From Ascarosepion bandense (taxonomy: Eukaryota; Mollusca; Cephalopoda; Sepiida; Sepiidae): 64,000 bases of DNA. Positions within the stretch are counted from its first letter, which is position 1. Every line of letters starts with the position of its first letter. Location: positions 3,721,001 to 3,785,000 of the forward strand of contig JBBBDQ010001028.1 of the NCBI GenBank assembly GCA_037127315.1, read 5' to 3'. Positions 54,478 to 64,000 of the stretch are shown here, piece after piece. Under the pieces are notes generated by a model, which did no database searches, was not told the DNA's origin, and saw only the letters and a program-made list of their open reading frames with translations. A program made the translations under genes and the position numbers.

Positions 54478-54625
54478 TAATTCTCCTTATGAATTTCACG
54501 TTCAACTATTGTCTAAGAAGACAATGGTTGAACGTCAAAATCATAAGCAGAATTAATTCCTTTTTAATAATATGTGAAAATAACCACTCTGTCTGATGAA
54601 GATTGTGAGACCAGAAACACGGGCA
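54478..54625. repeat. Long hairpin followed by hammerhead-like core
   Basis: Arms 54478-54515 and 54519-54556 (ACGTTCAACTATTGTCT and AGACAATGGTTGAACGT at the tip) pair with about four mismatches. At 54593 CTGATGA is followed by a 14-base segment without a clear stem and then GAAACACGG (54614-54622). Confidence 0.65.
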
Positions 54626-54753
54626 GCAAAAATATGAAAAATATAACTATTATTTTAAAAAAATCCACTTGACAACCAAAAACGTTTGCTGTTTCTATTC
54701 TTTTATTTAGAATATACACTTTTTTCTCGTTAGAACACCTATAACAATCCTAT

Positions 54754-54776
54754 CATATATATATATATATATATAT
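54754..54776. repeat. (AT)n microsatellite
   Basis: Short AT run. Confidence 0.92.
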
Positions 54777-54943
54777 TAGGGTGATCATCCAATTAAGTAA
54801 TCGGCTGATCATCCCAATTTTTATATTTAAAAGCACTGAATGTTGAATTTTTAACTTTATTTCTTCTTTAAATGTGTATTAAGTACATTTTAATACAATT
54901 GTTTACTAGTCTAATTTAACTGTAACCAATAACTGTTTAATAA

Positions 54944-54948
<5 letters not shown>

Positions 54949-54997
<49 letters not shown>

Positions 54998-55012
54998 TGA
55001 GAAAGAGAGAGA
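54949..55012. repeat. (TA)n(GA)n compound microsatellite
   Basis: TA to 54975, then GA-rich to about 55012. Confidence 0.95.
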
Positions 55013-55014
55013 TA

Positions 55015-55435
55015 TTTACTCTTCTCCCTCACTTGAGAGAGATGTGACACAAGATCTTTTTTAATATAGGGAACCTGAGCTCGTACGCCCAGGTACTGGT
55101 CAAAACATTACCTATACACCGCGGTGGATAAGTTCAAAACAAGTCTAAACTGGTCTTAAACTGGTCTTATTTGGTTATTTCGGACCCAGCCGGAAGGCCG
55201 GAGTCTCTCGACCTGAGAGGTAAGAGAGAGAAACAGAGAGAGAGGTGAGAGAGAATTGTGAAGTGTGCCAAAATTTGTGAATTTTCTATCTATGGATAAT
55301 TATAAACAATGTTTGTATTTTTATATTGCTCCTGCTCTTCTTACGCATATGTAATTGCATTTGTTAATTTAATCCGATGATGCAATAAAGGATAAAGAGC
55401 GCTGCACTAAAGATTTTTTTCATTTCCTAAATAAT
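55015..55435. other. Unassigned GC-richer interval
   Basis: AACTGGTCTTAAACTGGTCT (tandem) and the palindrome CCGGAAGGCCGG near 55190. A further GA-rich patch is at 55205-55245. Looks like part of a repeat, not identified. Confidence 0.45.

Positions 55436-55439
<4 letters not shown>

Positions 55440-55513
<74 letters not shown>
55440..55513. repeat. (AC)n(AT)n compound microsatellite
   Basis: About 40 bp AC then 34 bp AT. Confidence 0.97.
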
Positions 55514-55515
<2 letters not shown>

Positions 55516-55689
55516 ACATTATTTTGTAGTCTAATAGCATAGCCTATTCATGCTGAAATTATCACAAATTTCAAAATAGTGTGTAAAAAATGAACGGATA
55601 TCTAAATGAGAATTTACCAGGAAGATGAATCGGGCGTGTCTCTGGGAATGACAATGTGTTGTTTAAATAACCACCAAGTTTAATTTATT

Positions 55690-56083
55690 TGACACTTAAT
55701 GATCTCTTTCTGTGGACTATGTGAAAGGACAATTCAATATCCCCATCTTCATACAAGTCTGAAGGAAATTAAGCAGAGAATCACTGAGGTGCTGGAGAAT
55801 GTTATGCAAGGCATGCCGCAGCATATTTGGCAAAAGCTGGACTACCGACGTTGTGTGTCGTGCCAAATGTGCCGCGCCTACTGAATATTTCTGAAGCTTT
55901 GTGAAACCGATTATAAAATATACATCTCTTTGAATAACTTGTTTGAATTTTAATAAATAAATCTTTTATTGCTCAACATGAAGTCTATCTAATTTATTTA
56001 CCTGGGACATACAGTTACTCAGATATACACATTTTAAAATCTGTCAATTTTTTTTGCGGAGGACACCCTGTATATATTATTTT
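55690..56083 (+). mobile_element. DDE transposon 3' end: transposase C-terminus and terminal repeat
   Basis: The frame 55699-55884 reads LHTSLKEIKQRITEVLENV, MPQHIWQKLDYRRCVSCQM. This is the last part of a DDE transposase of the IS630/Tc1 group, in which PPLPxxLxELKxRIxxAI...VWxELDYRxDVCRVT is usual. The catalytic part is missing. After the stop, 56055-56083 contains GCGGAGGACACCCTGTATAT, a plausible right terminal repeat. Inactive. Confidence 0.7.
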
Positions 56084-56084
56084 C

Positions 56085-56835
56085 AATGTACGTTGAAATT
56101 TTTGCGCGAAAATATTTACATAAATTATTCCTGCCAGTTCCAAATAGTTTTGACTTAATGTACAATTAAGTCAAAAATTTGTCAAATAAATTGTTTGAAT
56201 TGAAGATTACAAAATATTTTACAGTTGCTATTGACACGAGACATGAAAATAAACAAAATTTGAGAGGGAATCCTTTTAAATTTCAAAATGATAATTCTGC
56301 ATTTCTATGTAATTCGAAATAATTCATGCTTAATATTATTTTTGCATTGTTATTTAAATTCTTTGTTTTGGTCAACACGTACCTGCAACTCTTCAAGGTG
56401 ACAGTGTATTCATTAAAAAAGGGTTGATTTCTAAGAGAATAGTTTTTAATTTGTTAGAGGCTATTTGAAGTAAAAAAATTAAGTTTAGAATATCTGAGTC
56501 TTTGAACAGTTGTACTACTATTTTTTGTATACTTCATGATTCCTTTTAAATGTACATTTAATTTGAGGAGTGGTTGAATTCATGTTTTGTATTTTTGCTC
56601 TTGAGAACGGTTAAGTTCATTTCAGTTATTCTTCCTCATTTTTATAATCATCTCTTTCTAATTGCTTCGATAATCCCAGTATTATCTTGGCGGAGATTTG
56701 CAGTCTTTCATGGCTCTTGTTACCATTACAATTACCCTTACGAACAACATTTCGTAATTCATATGATTATATTTCTGCCATAACGCTAGTGAATTCCTTA
56801 CATAAATGTTTCAAAAGTAATTAAATCAAACTTAA
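56085..56835. other. Unassigned interval
   Basis: AT-rich, no gene or repeat recognised. TACAATTAAGTC-type inverted bases near 56150-56170 form a short hairpin. Confidence 0.45.
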
Positions 56836-56838
56836 ATT

Positions 56839-56839
<1 letters not shown>

Positions 56840-56869
<30 letters not shown>
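56840..56869. repeat. (GATA)n microsatellite
   Basis: About 30 bp TAGA repeats, next to repeat E. Confidence 0.95.
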
Positions 56870-56879
56870 TAATGATAAT

Positions 56880-57270
56880 GCTAATGGTAAAATTTGACGT
56901 TTCTCTACAATTTAATATTTAGCATTCATTGACCGAGCAGCCAGTACTGTTTAAAAGAATTTTCCAGGAAATAGGTTTCAGCAATTCTTATCGCTCTTTC
57001 CAGTACTGATTAGGTTTTTCCTTCACTACCTTTTATTTGAAGTGTTGTGAAATGTTGACATATTATTTATGCTATTATTTTCTCTTCTAGTTACATGTGT
57101 TATCCATTTTAGTTGTTACTGCCGTTGGTAGTCCTGAAATAGTGTGGTTTCTGTTACAGTTTGGTACAGTTCCTTGTTTGTAATTCTCTAATGCCTGTTC
57201 CCAATGTTCAAAGCAGGATGATCTTAACCAAGACTTTGAGGCTTTACTCGCTCAAAGCCCTTTTTAATTA
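56880..57270 (-). repeat. Dispersed repeat E, copy 2
   Basis: Matches 13.13-13.56 kb in order: CATTGACCGAGCAGCC, CTTTCCAGTACTGATTAGG, CTTTTATTTGAAGTGTTGTG, AGTTACATGTGTTATCCATT. The minus-strand W-I-T-H-V-T-R-R-E-N reading is clearer here (about 57108-57075), supporting a LINE C-terminal origin. Confidence 0.58.
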
Positions 57271-57279
57271 ATCGGATTT

Positions 57280-58190
57280 GCCACCCTAGAAATGCTCTAG
57301 TCCGTCATGAATTTGTTTTCTTTTAGAATTTATTTGACGAGTGCTGAAGAATGGATAGGCTGAAATATTGTTTTAACAACACATTAAGACGAAAGTTCAA
57401 ACAATGCTAAATAAATTTACTCTGTTTTCCTAAAAGTAAAAACGATTCCGGAAAAAGCATTTTCTTGTTTGTTTAAGTTTCCTTTGAAACCCAAATATTT
57501 TCTTCGGTTTGGAAACGCAATTTCTAATTTAGTCGGAACGATTATTTTTCTTCCCTTCTTATCTAGAATGAATGATTTCGTCTATCTATCTTTCATCGTT
57601 CATTACAAAATGGAATTGTCTGTAAAAACAAGGTTTGTAATAAAATGAAAGACTAAACACTTGGCAACAGACACCAATATTCAGAATTTATTATCAAGTT
57701 TTGTCTATAAACAAGGGAAAGACAAATTCACAAAGAGAATTTATAGCTTAAAACAATTACGAATAAAGTGATTTCGGTTGTAATCGCTTAGACGTAAAAG
57801 TTGATGTAAAAATGGCTACAATGAAATTAGGGTTTTAAATATTGTCCAAAACACAAGGTTTATCTACTCAGCTTTACTGACAGTGAAGACAAAAGTAATG
57901 ACATTGAATAATTAACTTGTTTTTATAAGCAAACAAAGTAAATAACAATAAATAGTTCTAAGGATATCTAGACTTCCTTGCTGATTGAGAAAAGTTACGT
58001 ATCTTATAAGTATGGTCATTTTTCTAGGATTTAAAATGACGATTTTTAATGTCACCTCATTTAGAATCTTGGCGCAGAACAATCTTATATGCTTCCATCC
58101 TAAATTTTTAGATTTGTAATAAATTAAGCAAAGTTTAATGTATATTATATTATGTATACTTATAACTAATAACATTCAAAAACTGAATCC
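57280..58190. other. Unassigned interval
   Basis: No gene or repeat recognised; the 87-residue minus frame at 57912-58175 has no known motif. Confidence 0.45.
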
Positions 58191-58192
58191 GG

Positions 58193-58194
<2 letters not shown>

Positions 58195-58252
<58 letters not shown>
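58195..58252. repeat. (GATA)n microsatellite
   Basis: About 57 bp TAGA repeats. Confidence 0.97.
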
Positions 58253-58254
58253 AT

Positions 58255-59275
58255 AACAAGAAAAATCTGTAACGCCTAAAAAACACGTCAGCCAGAAAAT
58301 ACTAGAATTTCATGAGCTTAATGTCAAGCAGATTTATTGAAATAAAGTGCTTAACAATAAGCAAAGCTCAAAAATAGTTAACAGACAAATGAAAGTTTCA
58401 AAAATAAGACTATTTATTATAGATATAGACAGATAATAATTTGTGTATTCGGACACTCATTTTTCGCATATCTTTTGGATAAAAACCAACGAACGTCCTC
58501 TGCTAACGACTCTTTTCTTAATTTTTTTCTATATTTTGAACAGTTTTTCTGCTTTCTGGTGAAAGATTCAATAAAAATAGTCGACTTTTTGAGTATTTTC
58601 GGCTTTCGTAAACCATTCTCAATGGATTTTGTATTTAGTTTGTATTTTTTATTTTGTAAGGAGAGTTATATCAATTTCAACTTTTTAAAATATAGTGTTT
58701 TCTCATTTTACGTTGACTTTTTTAAGTAATGAATTTTCACTCGTCAATTCATGTTAAAGGAGTTATTTTAGTAATTAAATATATCTAGTATTTTTTCCTA
58801 AATTTGATAGCGCCTTATCAATTTTGGATTGTTTACTTTTAAAGTGTAATGTCTCCAGTAGTTGCTTTTTGAAATTTATGCGAATATAGCATTTTTGTGC
58901 TAATAGGAAATTGTTGAATTTCTTGTTCTGTTGTTTGTTTGTGTGTTAGCCATATACAATTTAGCAGAACAATTGTTGGCTAAATGACATTAATATGCGT
59001 GATAGAGTATAAGTTATGTAATCAATGTATGTGTTGTTTGAATTACTATTATTGTTATTATTGACATTTCCCAAAGGAGCAGACGAATCTATAAATAATC
59101 CTATTTTGTTGAAATTTTGATTTTTTTCTTTTTGTCTGTTTGTTTGGGAACACCTTTTTGTTTAAGCGAAAATTTTAATTTATTAAATTTTCACTGAAAA
59201 CCAGGAAAATATTCAGAAATATATTTTAAAGAAACAAACAAAATATCCTTGAGAAAGAATCTTCGTTGATTTTAA
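58255..59275. other. Unassigned interval
   Basis: The 84-residue plus frame at 58475-58729 is Phe-rich, probably from AT-rich composition. No gene called. Confidence 0.45.
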
Positions 59276-59276
59276 C

Positions 59277-59277
59277 T

Positions 59278-59347
<70 letters not shown>
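59277..59347. repeat. (GATA)n microsatellite
   Basis: About 70 bp TAGA repeats. Confidence 0.97.
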
Positions 59348-59349
59348 TA

Positions 59350-60735
59350 AAAATAAAAAAAAACGATGCCTGTCTTCAGACTTTAATATGTATGAGTATG
59401 TGCACCAGTAAATCTGTGACCAAATGAAAAAACATTAATAATTTTCGAAGTATTCACCACTTTATGAAGCTTTTATTGCACTTAAGAAAGTAATGAATCC
59501 ATTTCTCTTTAATTAAATTACTTGCCTATCTAGCATTAGCAAAATAGGGCTGCTATATTCATGTTTTTAAGTTTTGACAAATGGAGGTCAGTAATGTGCC
59601 GGAGTGAAATGCAATCTTTCAGGTTTCTAAAAGCACTTCACACTTCAAACATTATCGGCTGAAATAAAACATTCGAAAAATAAACAAAAAAACGTCTTCA
59701 GCGGTTCTGTTTGATTGCAAAAGGCATTTTTTACATTATTTGTTTTCTTTTTTGTTTTGCTTTCGAAGTTCGAATTGATAATTGGTATTCAGAATAAAAA
59801 CATTAACAAATCTCCTTTCGTTCCAGACACATTAAACAAGCGATATTAAACAAGTCTTATTTAAAAATTGAGATGAAAAAATATTTTAAGTTATGAAAAA
59901 AAGAGTGGAAAAAAGTGCTTAATTTGTGTGTTTGTTTTCCCCCAAGGCATCCATTTAATGGAGAATTCTTTTATGAAAATTAACTTTTTATTCTTTCTTG
60001 TTATCTGGGAATTTTAAAAGATGTCTTGTCCTGAGTGAGACGATAAACTACATTCGACAGTAAAACCTGAAGATTACTGTTTTAAGGAACGTAAAATAAT
60101 ATCTGTTTCCCTAGGTACACGCTGACCCGGAATAATAGCACTTGTCATGGCCCATGCTATTGGCAAATAGTGATGTCTAAAACAAAAATCAACAGTATAT
60201 AATAAAATGACGTTTTTATTGAATATATTTGCTCTTTAGTATTTCAAAATGTTTTTGTTCAATATTGGTATGCATATCTGTTGAAATGAGATTTCAATGT
60301 TATTTTCATTTTTACGAATTTAGATGACCATTTATCCATCGCACCATTATTACTAGAGGTGGTGATATATATGTTTTATGCTGTAGTTTTGTTATATTTT
60401 GGAATACAGTTTGATTTAAGTAAAAAATTGTAGGAAATTATATGGAGTAATGTTTGGAAAATGTTCTTTCTAGCTGCTAGATTGGTTGGTTGATTTTGTT
60501 TCGCAGCATATCAACAGCTAAGGGTTATTTAATACCGAAGTCAAAATATTTTGTACGTAAATTTATATTTTCAACTACAGTTATTTTGTTTAAATTCTAT
60601 ACTTTACAAAGGTATGTTTTTAGATATATATGCCGTAGATCATAAAATGTATTGGTTGCATTTTATGATGAACAGAACCAATACATGATAACGTAACATT
60701 TGTCGGGAACATTTTAAATGTATAAAATAATGATA
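59350..60735. other. Unassigned interval
   Basis: No gene or known repeat. A short palindromic pair, AAAATGTATTGGTTGCATTTT, is at 60646 (20-base view starts AAATGTATTGGTTGCATTTT). Confidence 0.45.
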
Positions 60736-60739
60736 AAGG

Positions 60740-61180
60740 GATATCAACAATGATTCTTCTTTTCTGTCATGTGCCTTCATAAACTAAACGATCATGGCTC
60801 TCCATAACGTTTTGTCTCTTGTAGTTTTAAGCATCATTTAATTCTTCAGTATTCCTTTGGCCATCTATTTTCATTAACACGTCAGTTAAGTTACTTACTG
60901 TTTCCCTATGACCGTCTCTTATCATCACTATACCTTGTGAGTTCTAAATTTGCCAAGATCTTTTTTCTCATTTTGTCCCAGAAATTACCAGTGTCTCTTT
61001 CTAATTCTAAACAAAAGTGTACTTTTCGTTTATATTTTTTTTAAAATTTCCACGTTGCTCGCATAGGCTGTTCATTGTATTCTCAGCATTCTTCTGTAGA
61101 ACTACATTTCTGTTTTACCAATTCTCCTCTTTATTTTTGAGGAAACTGTCCAGCATTTATAGCTGTATATAAAAAAAATT
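60740..61180 (-). pseudogene. RTE-like LINE ORF2 3' end
   Basis: Minus strand, from 61170: FLKNKEENW, EM then FYRRMLRI-like (61100-61075), LFRIRKRHW and LGQNEKKDLGKFRTHKV (61010-60940), and finally TTRDKTLWRAMIVxF (60820-60785). This is the C-terminal stretch that also appears at 1-150 and, more weakly, at 3.4 kb. Frameshifted. Confidence 0.65.
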
Positions 61181-61189
61181 TCGCGAGAA

Positions 61190-62105
61190 AATATAAACAA
61201 TCTCATAAAGGATGATCATAAGTGCTTTGCCAAAAGCAAAATGAGTTGGAAATTTTTGGACAATTTCAGGGAAACGGTTAAAATCTCCAACGAAAACAGA
61301 GAAATGGAATTTGATATACAGAAATGGTAGCAGTGAACAAAGGTAAAATACAGACAACAGAAAAGACGAAACTGTTCATCCTGGAAATCATCAGGATCCT
61401 CAGCGAATGAATAGACCGAAATTTACAAGACAATAATCATTAAAAAAATACTCGAACAGTTTCCATTTTGAAATCAACAAGAATTGAACTCAGGAACCTG
61501 GATTACGAAATAAAAATAACTGATGACAATGCTTCAGGCTCTGAAGAAAAAATAATGCCGATATGCTGAAATAAACGAAAGGGGACTGTTCATCATTAAT
61601 GGTTGCATCTACCCAGGAAAGTCGAAATAAAAAAGCAAACTAACAGGAACCGAAAAGCAATGGCATAAGGACAAATTATACAAGGTTTAATAGATAGATC
61701 CAAATATAAATTGTCAACTGCATGGAAATAAAGATGGCAGTCAATACAACAGCTTGTATTAGTGGATAAAGAGGGTTGATCCGCTGGAAACTGTAAAAGT
61801 GATTACATACTGACCATACAAAGCAATTGTATTTGTACAGACCAGAATGAAAAATAAAAATCCTATCGCTGTTAAATGTATCATCTAATCAAGTTTATCT
61901 GCTAGTCGTAAATAAGAAGAGAATGTACCAGATAATAGAAATCTTTGTCTCGAATAATTGCAAAAAATAACAAAATAATGTTATAAGTTATCTTGACTAT
62001 TTGTTGAAGGTCTGAAACATGTAATCGTTATCAGCAAAGAAACAGACGCATTCCTCACATCAAACTGCAGCAACAGATAAGCGAGTGCCAGTATATTGAG
62101 GAAAC
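61190..62105. other. Unassigned interval, possibly a decayed coding repeat
   Basis: Composition is less AT-rich than usual on the plus strand, but no frame is open and I could not match the translated pieces to a family. Confidence 0.35.
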
Positions 62106-62109
62106 TTCA

Positions 62110-62470
62110 GTATTTGTTTATACTTCTGATATGAGATAGTATTTACACTATTTACATTATTCAAACTATTGTCATCATCTTTACTTCTATGTTTACGATG
62201 TTTCGGCCGTTTTACTCTCCGGCTTTCTTCAGGTGATAAGAATTTTGAACCAGACCGTTTATTAACAAACACTGGAGGAATATAATTCTCATTCCCTGTG
62301 CGATGCCACTTCTGGTAGCCGTGTAGTTATTTCCTTTTAACTTAACTCTCTAACTTATTTGTTCGCCACTGCTATGGCCTGGTACTGAACTCACAACTCT
62401 TTGGGTCAAGTCACTAGAACTAATCAATATCTATATCCACTGGACCAAGTGTCCATGAGAACATCAGCAT
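62110..62470 (-). mobile_element. Family A tRNA-headed SINE, most complete copy
   Basis: On the minus strand: tRNA-like head with A box GGTCCAGTGGATATAGATAT (62445-62426) and B box GAGTTCAGTACC (62392-62381). The body (GGAATGAGAATTATATTCC, 62299-62281; GGTTCAAAATTCTTATCA, 62252-62235) leads to CTGAAGA (62232-62226), a GCCGG stem, GAAAC (62204-62200) and a tail ATAATGTAAATAGTGTAAAT (62159-62140). This copy shows head, body, hammerhead-like module and tail in one piece, about 350 bp. Confidence 0.75.
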
Positions 62471-63054
62471 GTTGAGGAGACTTGTTGTCACTTAATCTCT
62501 AGTGAAATTTTTTATTTAAAACTGCTGCGAGTTGTCTATGAGATTAAAACTTCAAGGAATAAAAATAATTTGGGATTTTTAGTTTCAGAAGAAAACTGTA
62601 TTTGGTTGCTGTAAACAAAGTAAAGAATGCCTATCAGATCTTGGAAATGATTCCATCCATTAGTAAAAATCGGCAGAAAACTGAAGAGAATTCTAGAGAA
62701 GATTACGATCTCTTTATCTCCGACGAGCGCTGACAGATAAGGCACTTGAAAGAAACACTATAAGGAGATAATTTAGAAACCCCAAGTTAGAAACTGTCCT
62801 TGAAAACAAAAATAAAATTCTTCTGAGCTTTTGGTTCAGACAAATCTCTTTGTGAAGAAGCAAGCAGATAAGGCGAAGCACAGAAAGGAAATTCGGTCGA
62901 AGAATAGATGAAGTTAGTAAAAGCTGAGTAGATGCAAAAAGAAATAACTGAAACTGAAATGAAATAAATACTGTATAGAAATTGTTAACAACGATTATAC
63001 TGTGGCATATTCTATGCAAGTCAATATTTCCACAATAACAGTTGTATAATATTC

Positions 63055-63325
63055 AGTATATCAACCAGTTAAGTGCCATACGTGATACACGCTTGAGCAA
63101 AAGATTTTTTTGCCGTAGCTTGCCATTATTTTTTGCGGTAGACAGGTTGCCAACCAAGGATACAGAAACCAATCTGTTCTGATATTTAATCCATAGTTAG
63201 AGGAAGAAGTTATGGATTTTCCAAGGGTATTTGAGCGTAAGTTAATGCAACGATTTCGACTAGAATTCGAACTCGGCTCTCCGATTTCTCGTTCCAAGCC
63301 GGTAATCACTGCTCCACAACGATAA
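63055..63325 (-). mobile_element. Family B tRNA-derived SINE, minus copy
   Basis: Minus strand: A box GGAGCAGTGATTACCGGCTT (63315-63296), B box GAGTTCGAATTC (63276-63265), body with TTGGTTGCCAACC-type sequence (plus, 63147-63158), and end CAGTTAAGTGCCATACGTGA (plus, 63066-63085). The hairpin conserved in other copies is deleted. Confidence 0.78.
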
Positions 63326-63414
63326 TTTAAGGGGAAAGAAGTATTTGAATATAAGCTCCGTTATTTTAAACAGTTTTTATTTCGTTTAGAGATCTGCACA
63401 TTTGAGAATTCCTT

Positions 63415-63498
63415 TGACAGGACTTGAAATTGCGTACCCCGTTTTCAGGAGAAACCACCGTCTGATACAGCATACTTTAACCGCTCGGCTACAAAGAT
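63415..63498 (-). tRNA. tRNA-Ser/Leu-like sequence, degenerate (pseudo-tRNA or SINE head)
   Basis: Minus strand 63498-63415. TAGCCGAGCGGTTAA fits a class II tRNA D arm and A box, and TTTCAAGTCC approximates the B box. The ends ATCTTTG and CAAAGGA pair at six of seven positions including a wobble. The T stem is broken and I could not assign an anticodon. More likely a decayed tRNA or short element head than a working gene. Confidence 0.45.
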
Positions 63499-63609
63499 AT
63501 TTTTTAGTTAAATACACAATATATATATATTAAGGTCTTTATTTTTTAAATATTTTTCCTTCCGTTGAAAGTTTCCGAGGAAGGTTTTCGACACGAGCAT
63601 AATTATAGT

Positions 63610-63611
<2 letters not shown>

Positions 63612-63664
<53 letters not shown>
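63612..63664. repeat. (AC)n(AT)n compound microsatellite
   Basis: About 24 bp AC then 30 bp AT, directly downstream (minus strand) of the hammerhead element. Confidence 0.97.
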
Positions 63665-63667
<3 letters not shown>

Positions 63668-63670
<3 letters not shown>

Positions 63671-63722
63671 ATCCGCAGACAGATCTGTTTTGCTGTATCA
63701 CAGCTCATCAGTACGGTTAGAC
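63668..63722 (-). ncRNA. Hammerhead ribozyme, type I, one core base changed
   Basis: Minus strand: stem I GTC-TAA-CCGTA (63722-63712) pairs with TGCGG-AT-GAC (63677-63668), leaving an internal loop. The core is CTGATGA (63711-63705). Stem II is GCTG TGATA CAGC (63704-63692). The next core bases are AAA where GAA is required (63691-63689), so G12 is A. Stem III ACAG/CTGT (63688-63685 with 63682-63679) has a 2-base loop, or three pairs with a 4-base loop. The cleavage triplet is GTC, ending at 63678. Every helix is intact, so the fold is clear; the G12 change should greatly reduce cleavage. Confidence 0.85.
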
Positions 63723-63739
63723 TCCGATTGATTTTTAAC

Positions 63740-63802
63740 CCAGGATTGAAACCCGACCGAATTGGCGTCAGTCGGCGATTCTACCCGTGGGCTATGGTCG
63801 TT
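63740..63802 (-). mobile_element. tRNA-like head directly upstream of the hammerhead
   Basis: Minus strand: A-box-like TAGCCCACGGGTAGAATCG (63794-63776) and B-box-like GGTTTCAATCC (63753-63743), 18 bases before stem I of the hammerhead. Together with 63668-63722 it forms a short tRNA-ribozyme element ending in (TA)n(TG)n. Confidence 0.6.
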
Positions 63803-63883
63803 CGGTAGAAGAAGGCAGACTTTTTTAGCGTGTATATTATCATTATACGCGCCCAATAGCCAGAGTGCTCTAATTCATTTTAC

Positions 63884-63886
<3 letters not shown>

Positions 63887-63929
<43 letters not shown>
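63887..63929. repeat. (AT)n microsatellite
   Basis: About 43 bp AT run. Confidence 0.97.
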
Positions 63930-63931
<2 letters not shown>

Positions 63932-64000
63932 CCGAAAAATTAGACTGGATTATCAAAAAAATTACGTTTCAATATTGTAATTTTCTTTCTTTATTTAATG

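Noticed and set aside
58475..58729. 84-residue Phe-rich plus frame
   Set aside because: No motif, AT-driven composition, no neighbours suggesting a gene.

Overview
This is non-coding, AT-rich, repeat-dense animal DNA. I found no host protein-coding gene, rRNA or functional tRNA that I can support. The longest open frames are pieces of dead retrotransposons. The mix of long (TA)n, (GATA)n and (ATT)n tracts, RTE-like and Jockey/CR1-like LINEs, Penelope-like elements with a GIY-YIG domain, mariner/Tc1 relics and tRNA-headed SINEs fits a mollusc. A coleoid cephalopod such as an octopus is my best guess, but that is inference from repeat style, not proof.

Layout. 1-3.5 kb: a minus-strand RTE-like LINE with a second LINE end nested in it, then a mariner tail. 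5.4-5.9 kb: two head-to-head SINE copies (family A) carrying a hammerhead-like motif. 8.5-12.5 kb: family B SINEs, an antisense LINE endonuclease fragment and a LINE 3' end with an (ATT)n tail. 14.0-14.7 kb: a diverged tandem satellite of about 80 bp. 15-21.9 kb: a Tc1 relic, two Jockey-like reverse transcriptase relics in opposite orientation and another mariner/IS630 relic. 24.7-26.1 kb: an RTE-like LINE. 27.4-28.6 kb: Penelope-like element type 2. 31.8-39 kb: Penelope-like type 1 with an inverted 5' arm, an inserted SINE and scattered terminal repeats. 40.5-41.8 kb: a mariner bounded by both inverted repeats. 41.8-45.5 kb: further Penelope-like pieces and a nested fold-back. 46.5-48.7 kb: LINE and SINE ends. 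50.2-53.6 kb: the best Penelope-like copy (reverse transcriptase plus GIY-YIG), preceded by a 109-bp fold-back MITE. 54-56 kb: a LINE end and a DDE transposase end. 57-61 kb: mostly unannotated. 60.7-63.8 kb: a LINE end, SINEs, and a tRNA-headed element with a near-complete hammerhead ribozyme.

The most interesting thread is ribozyme structure. The 3' ends of the two Penelope-like type 1 copies (34.48-34.55 and 53.53-53.59 kb) fold into type I hammerheads, with compensatory changes in stems I and II. A third, independent hammerhead sits on the minus strand at 63.67-63.72 kb, directly after a tRNA-like head, with one core base changed. Weaker hammerhead-like cores recur in family A SINEs and at 31.86, 32.33, 43.01, 44.21 and 54.59 kb. 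Hammerheads in Penelope-like elements are established knowledge. Their linkage here to tRNA-headed short elements, and the repeated head-to-head arrangement, are the parts most worth testing.
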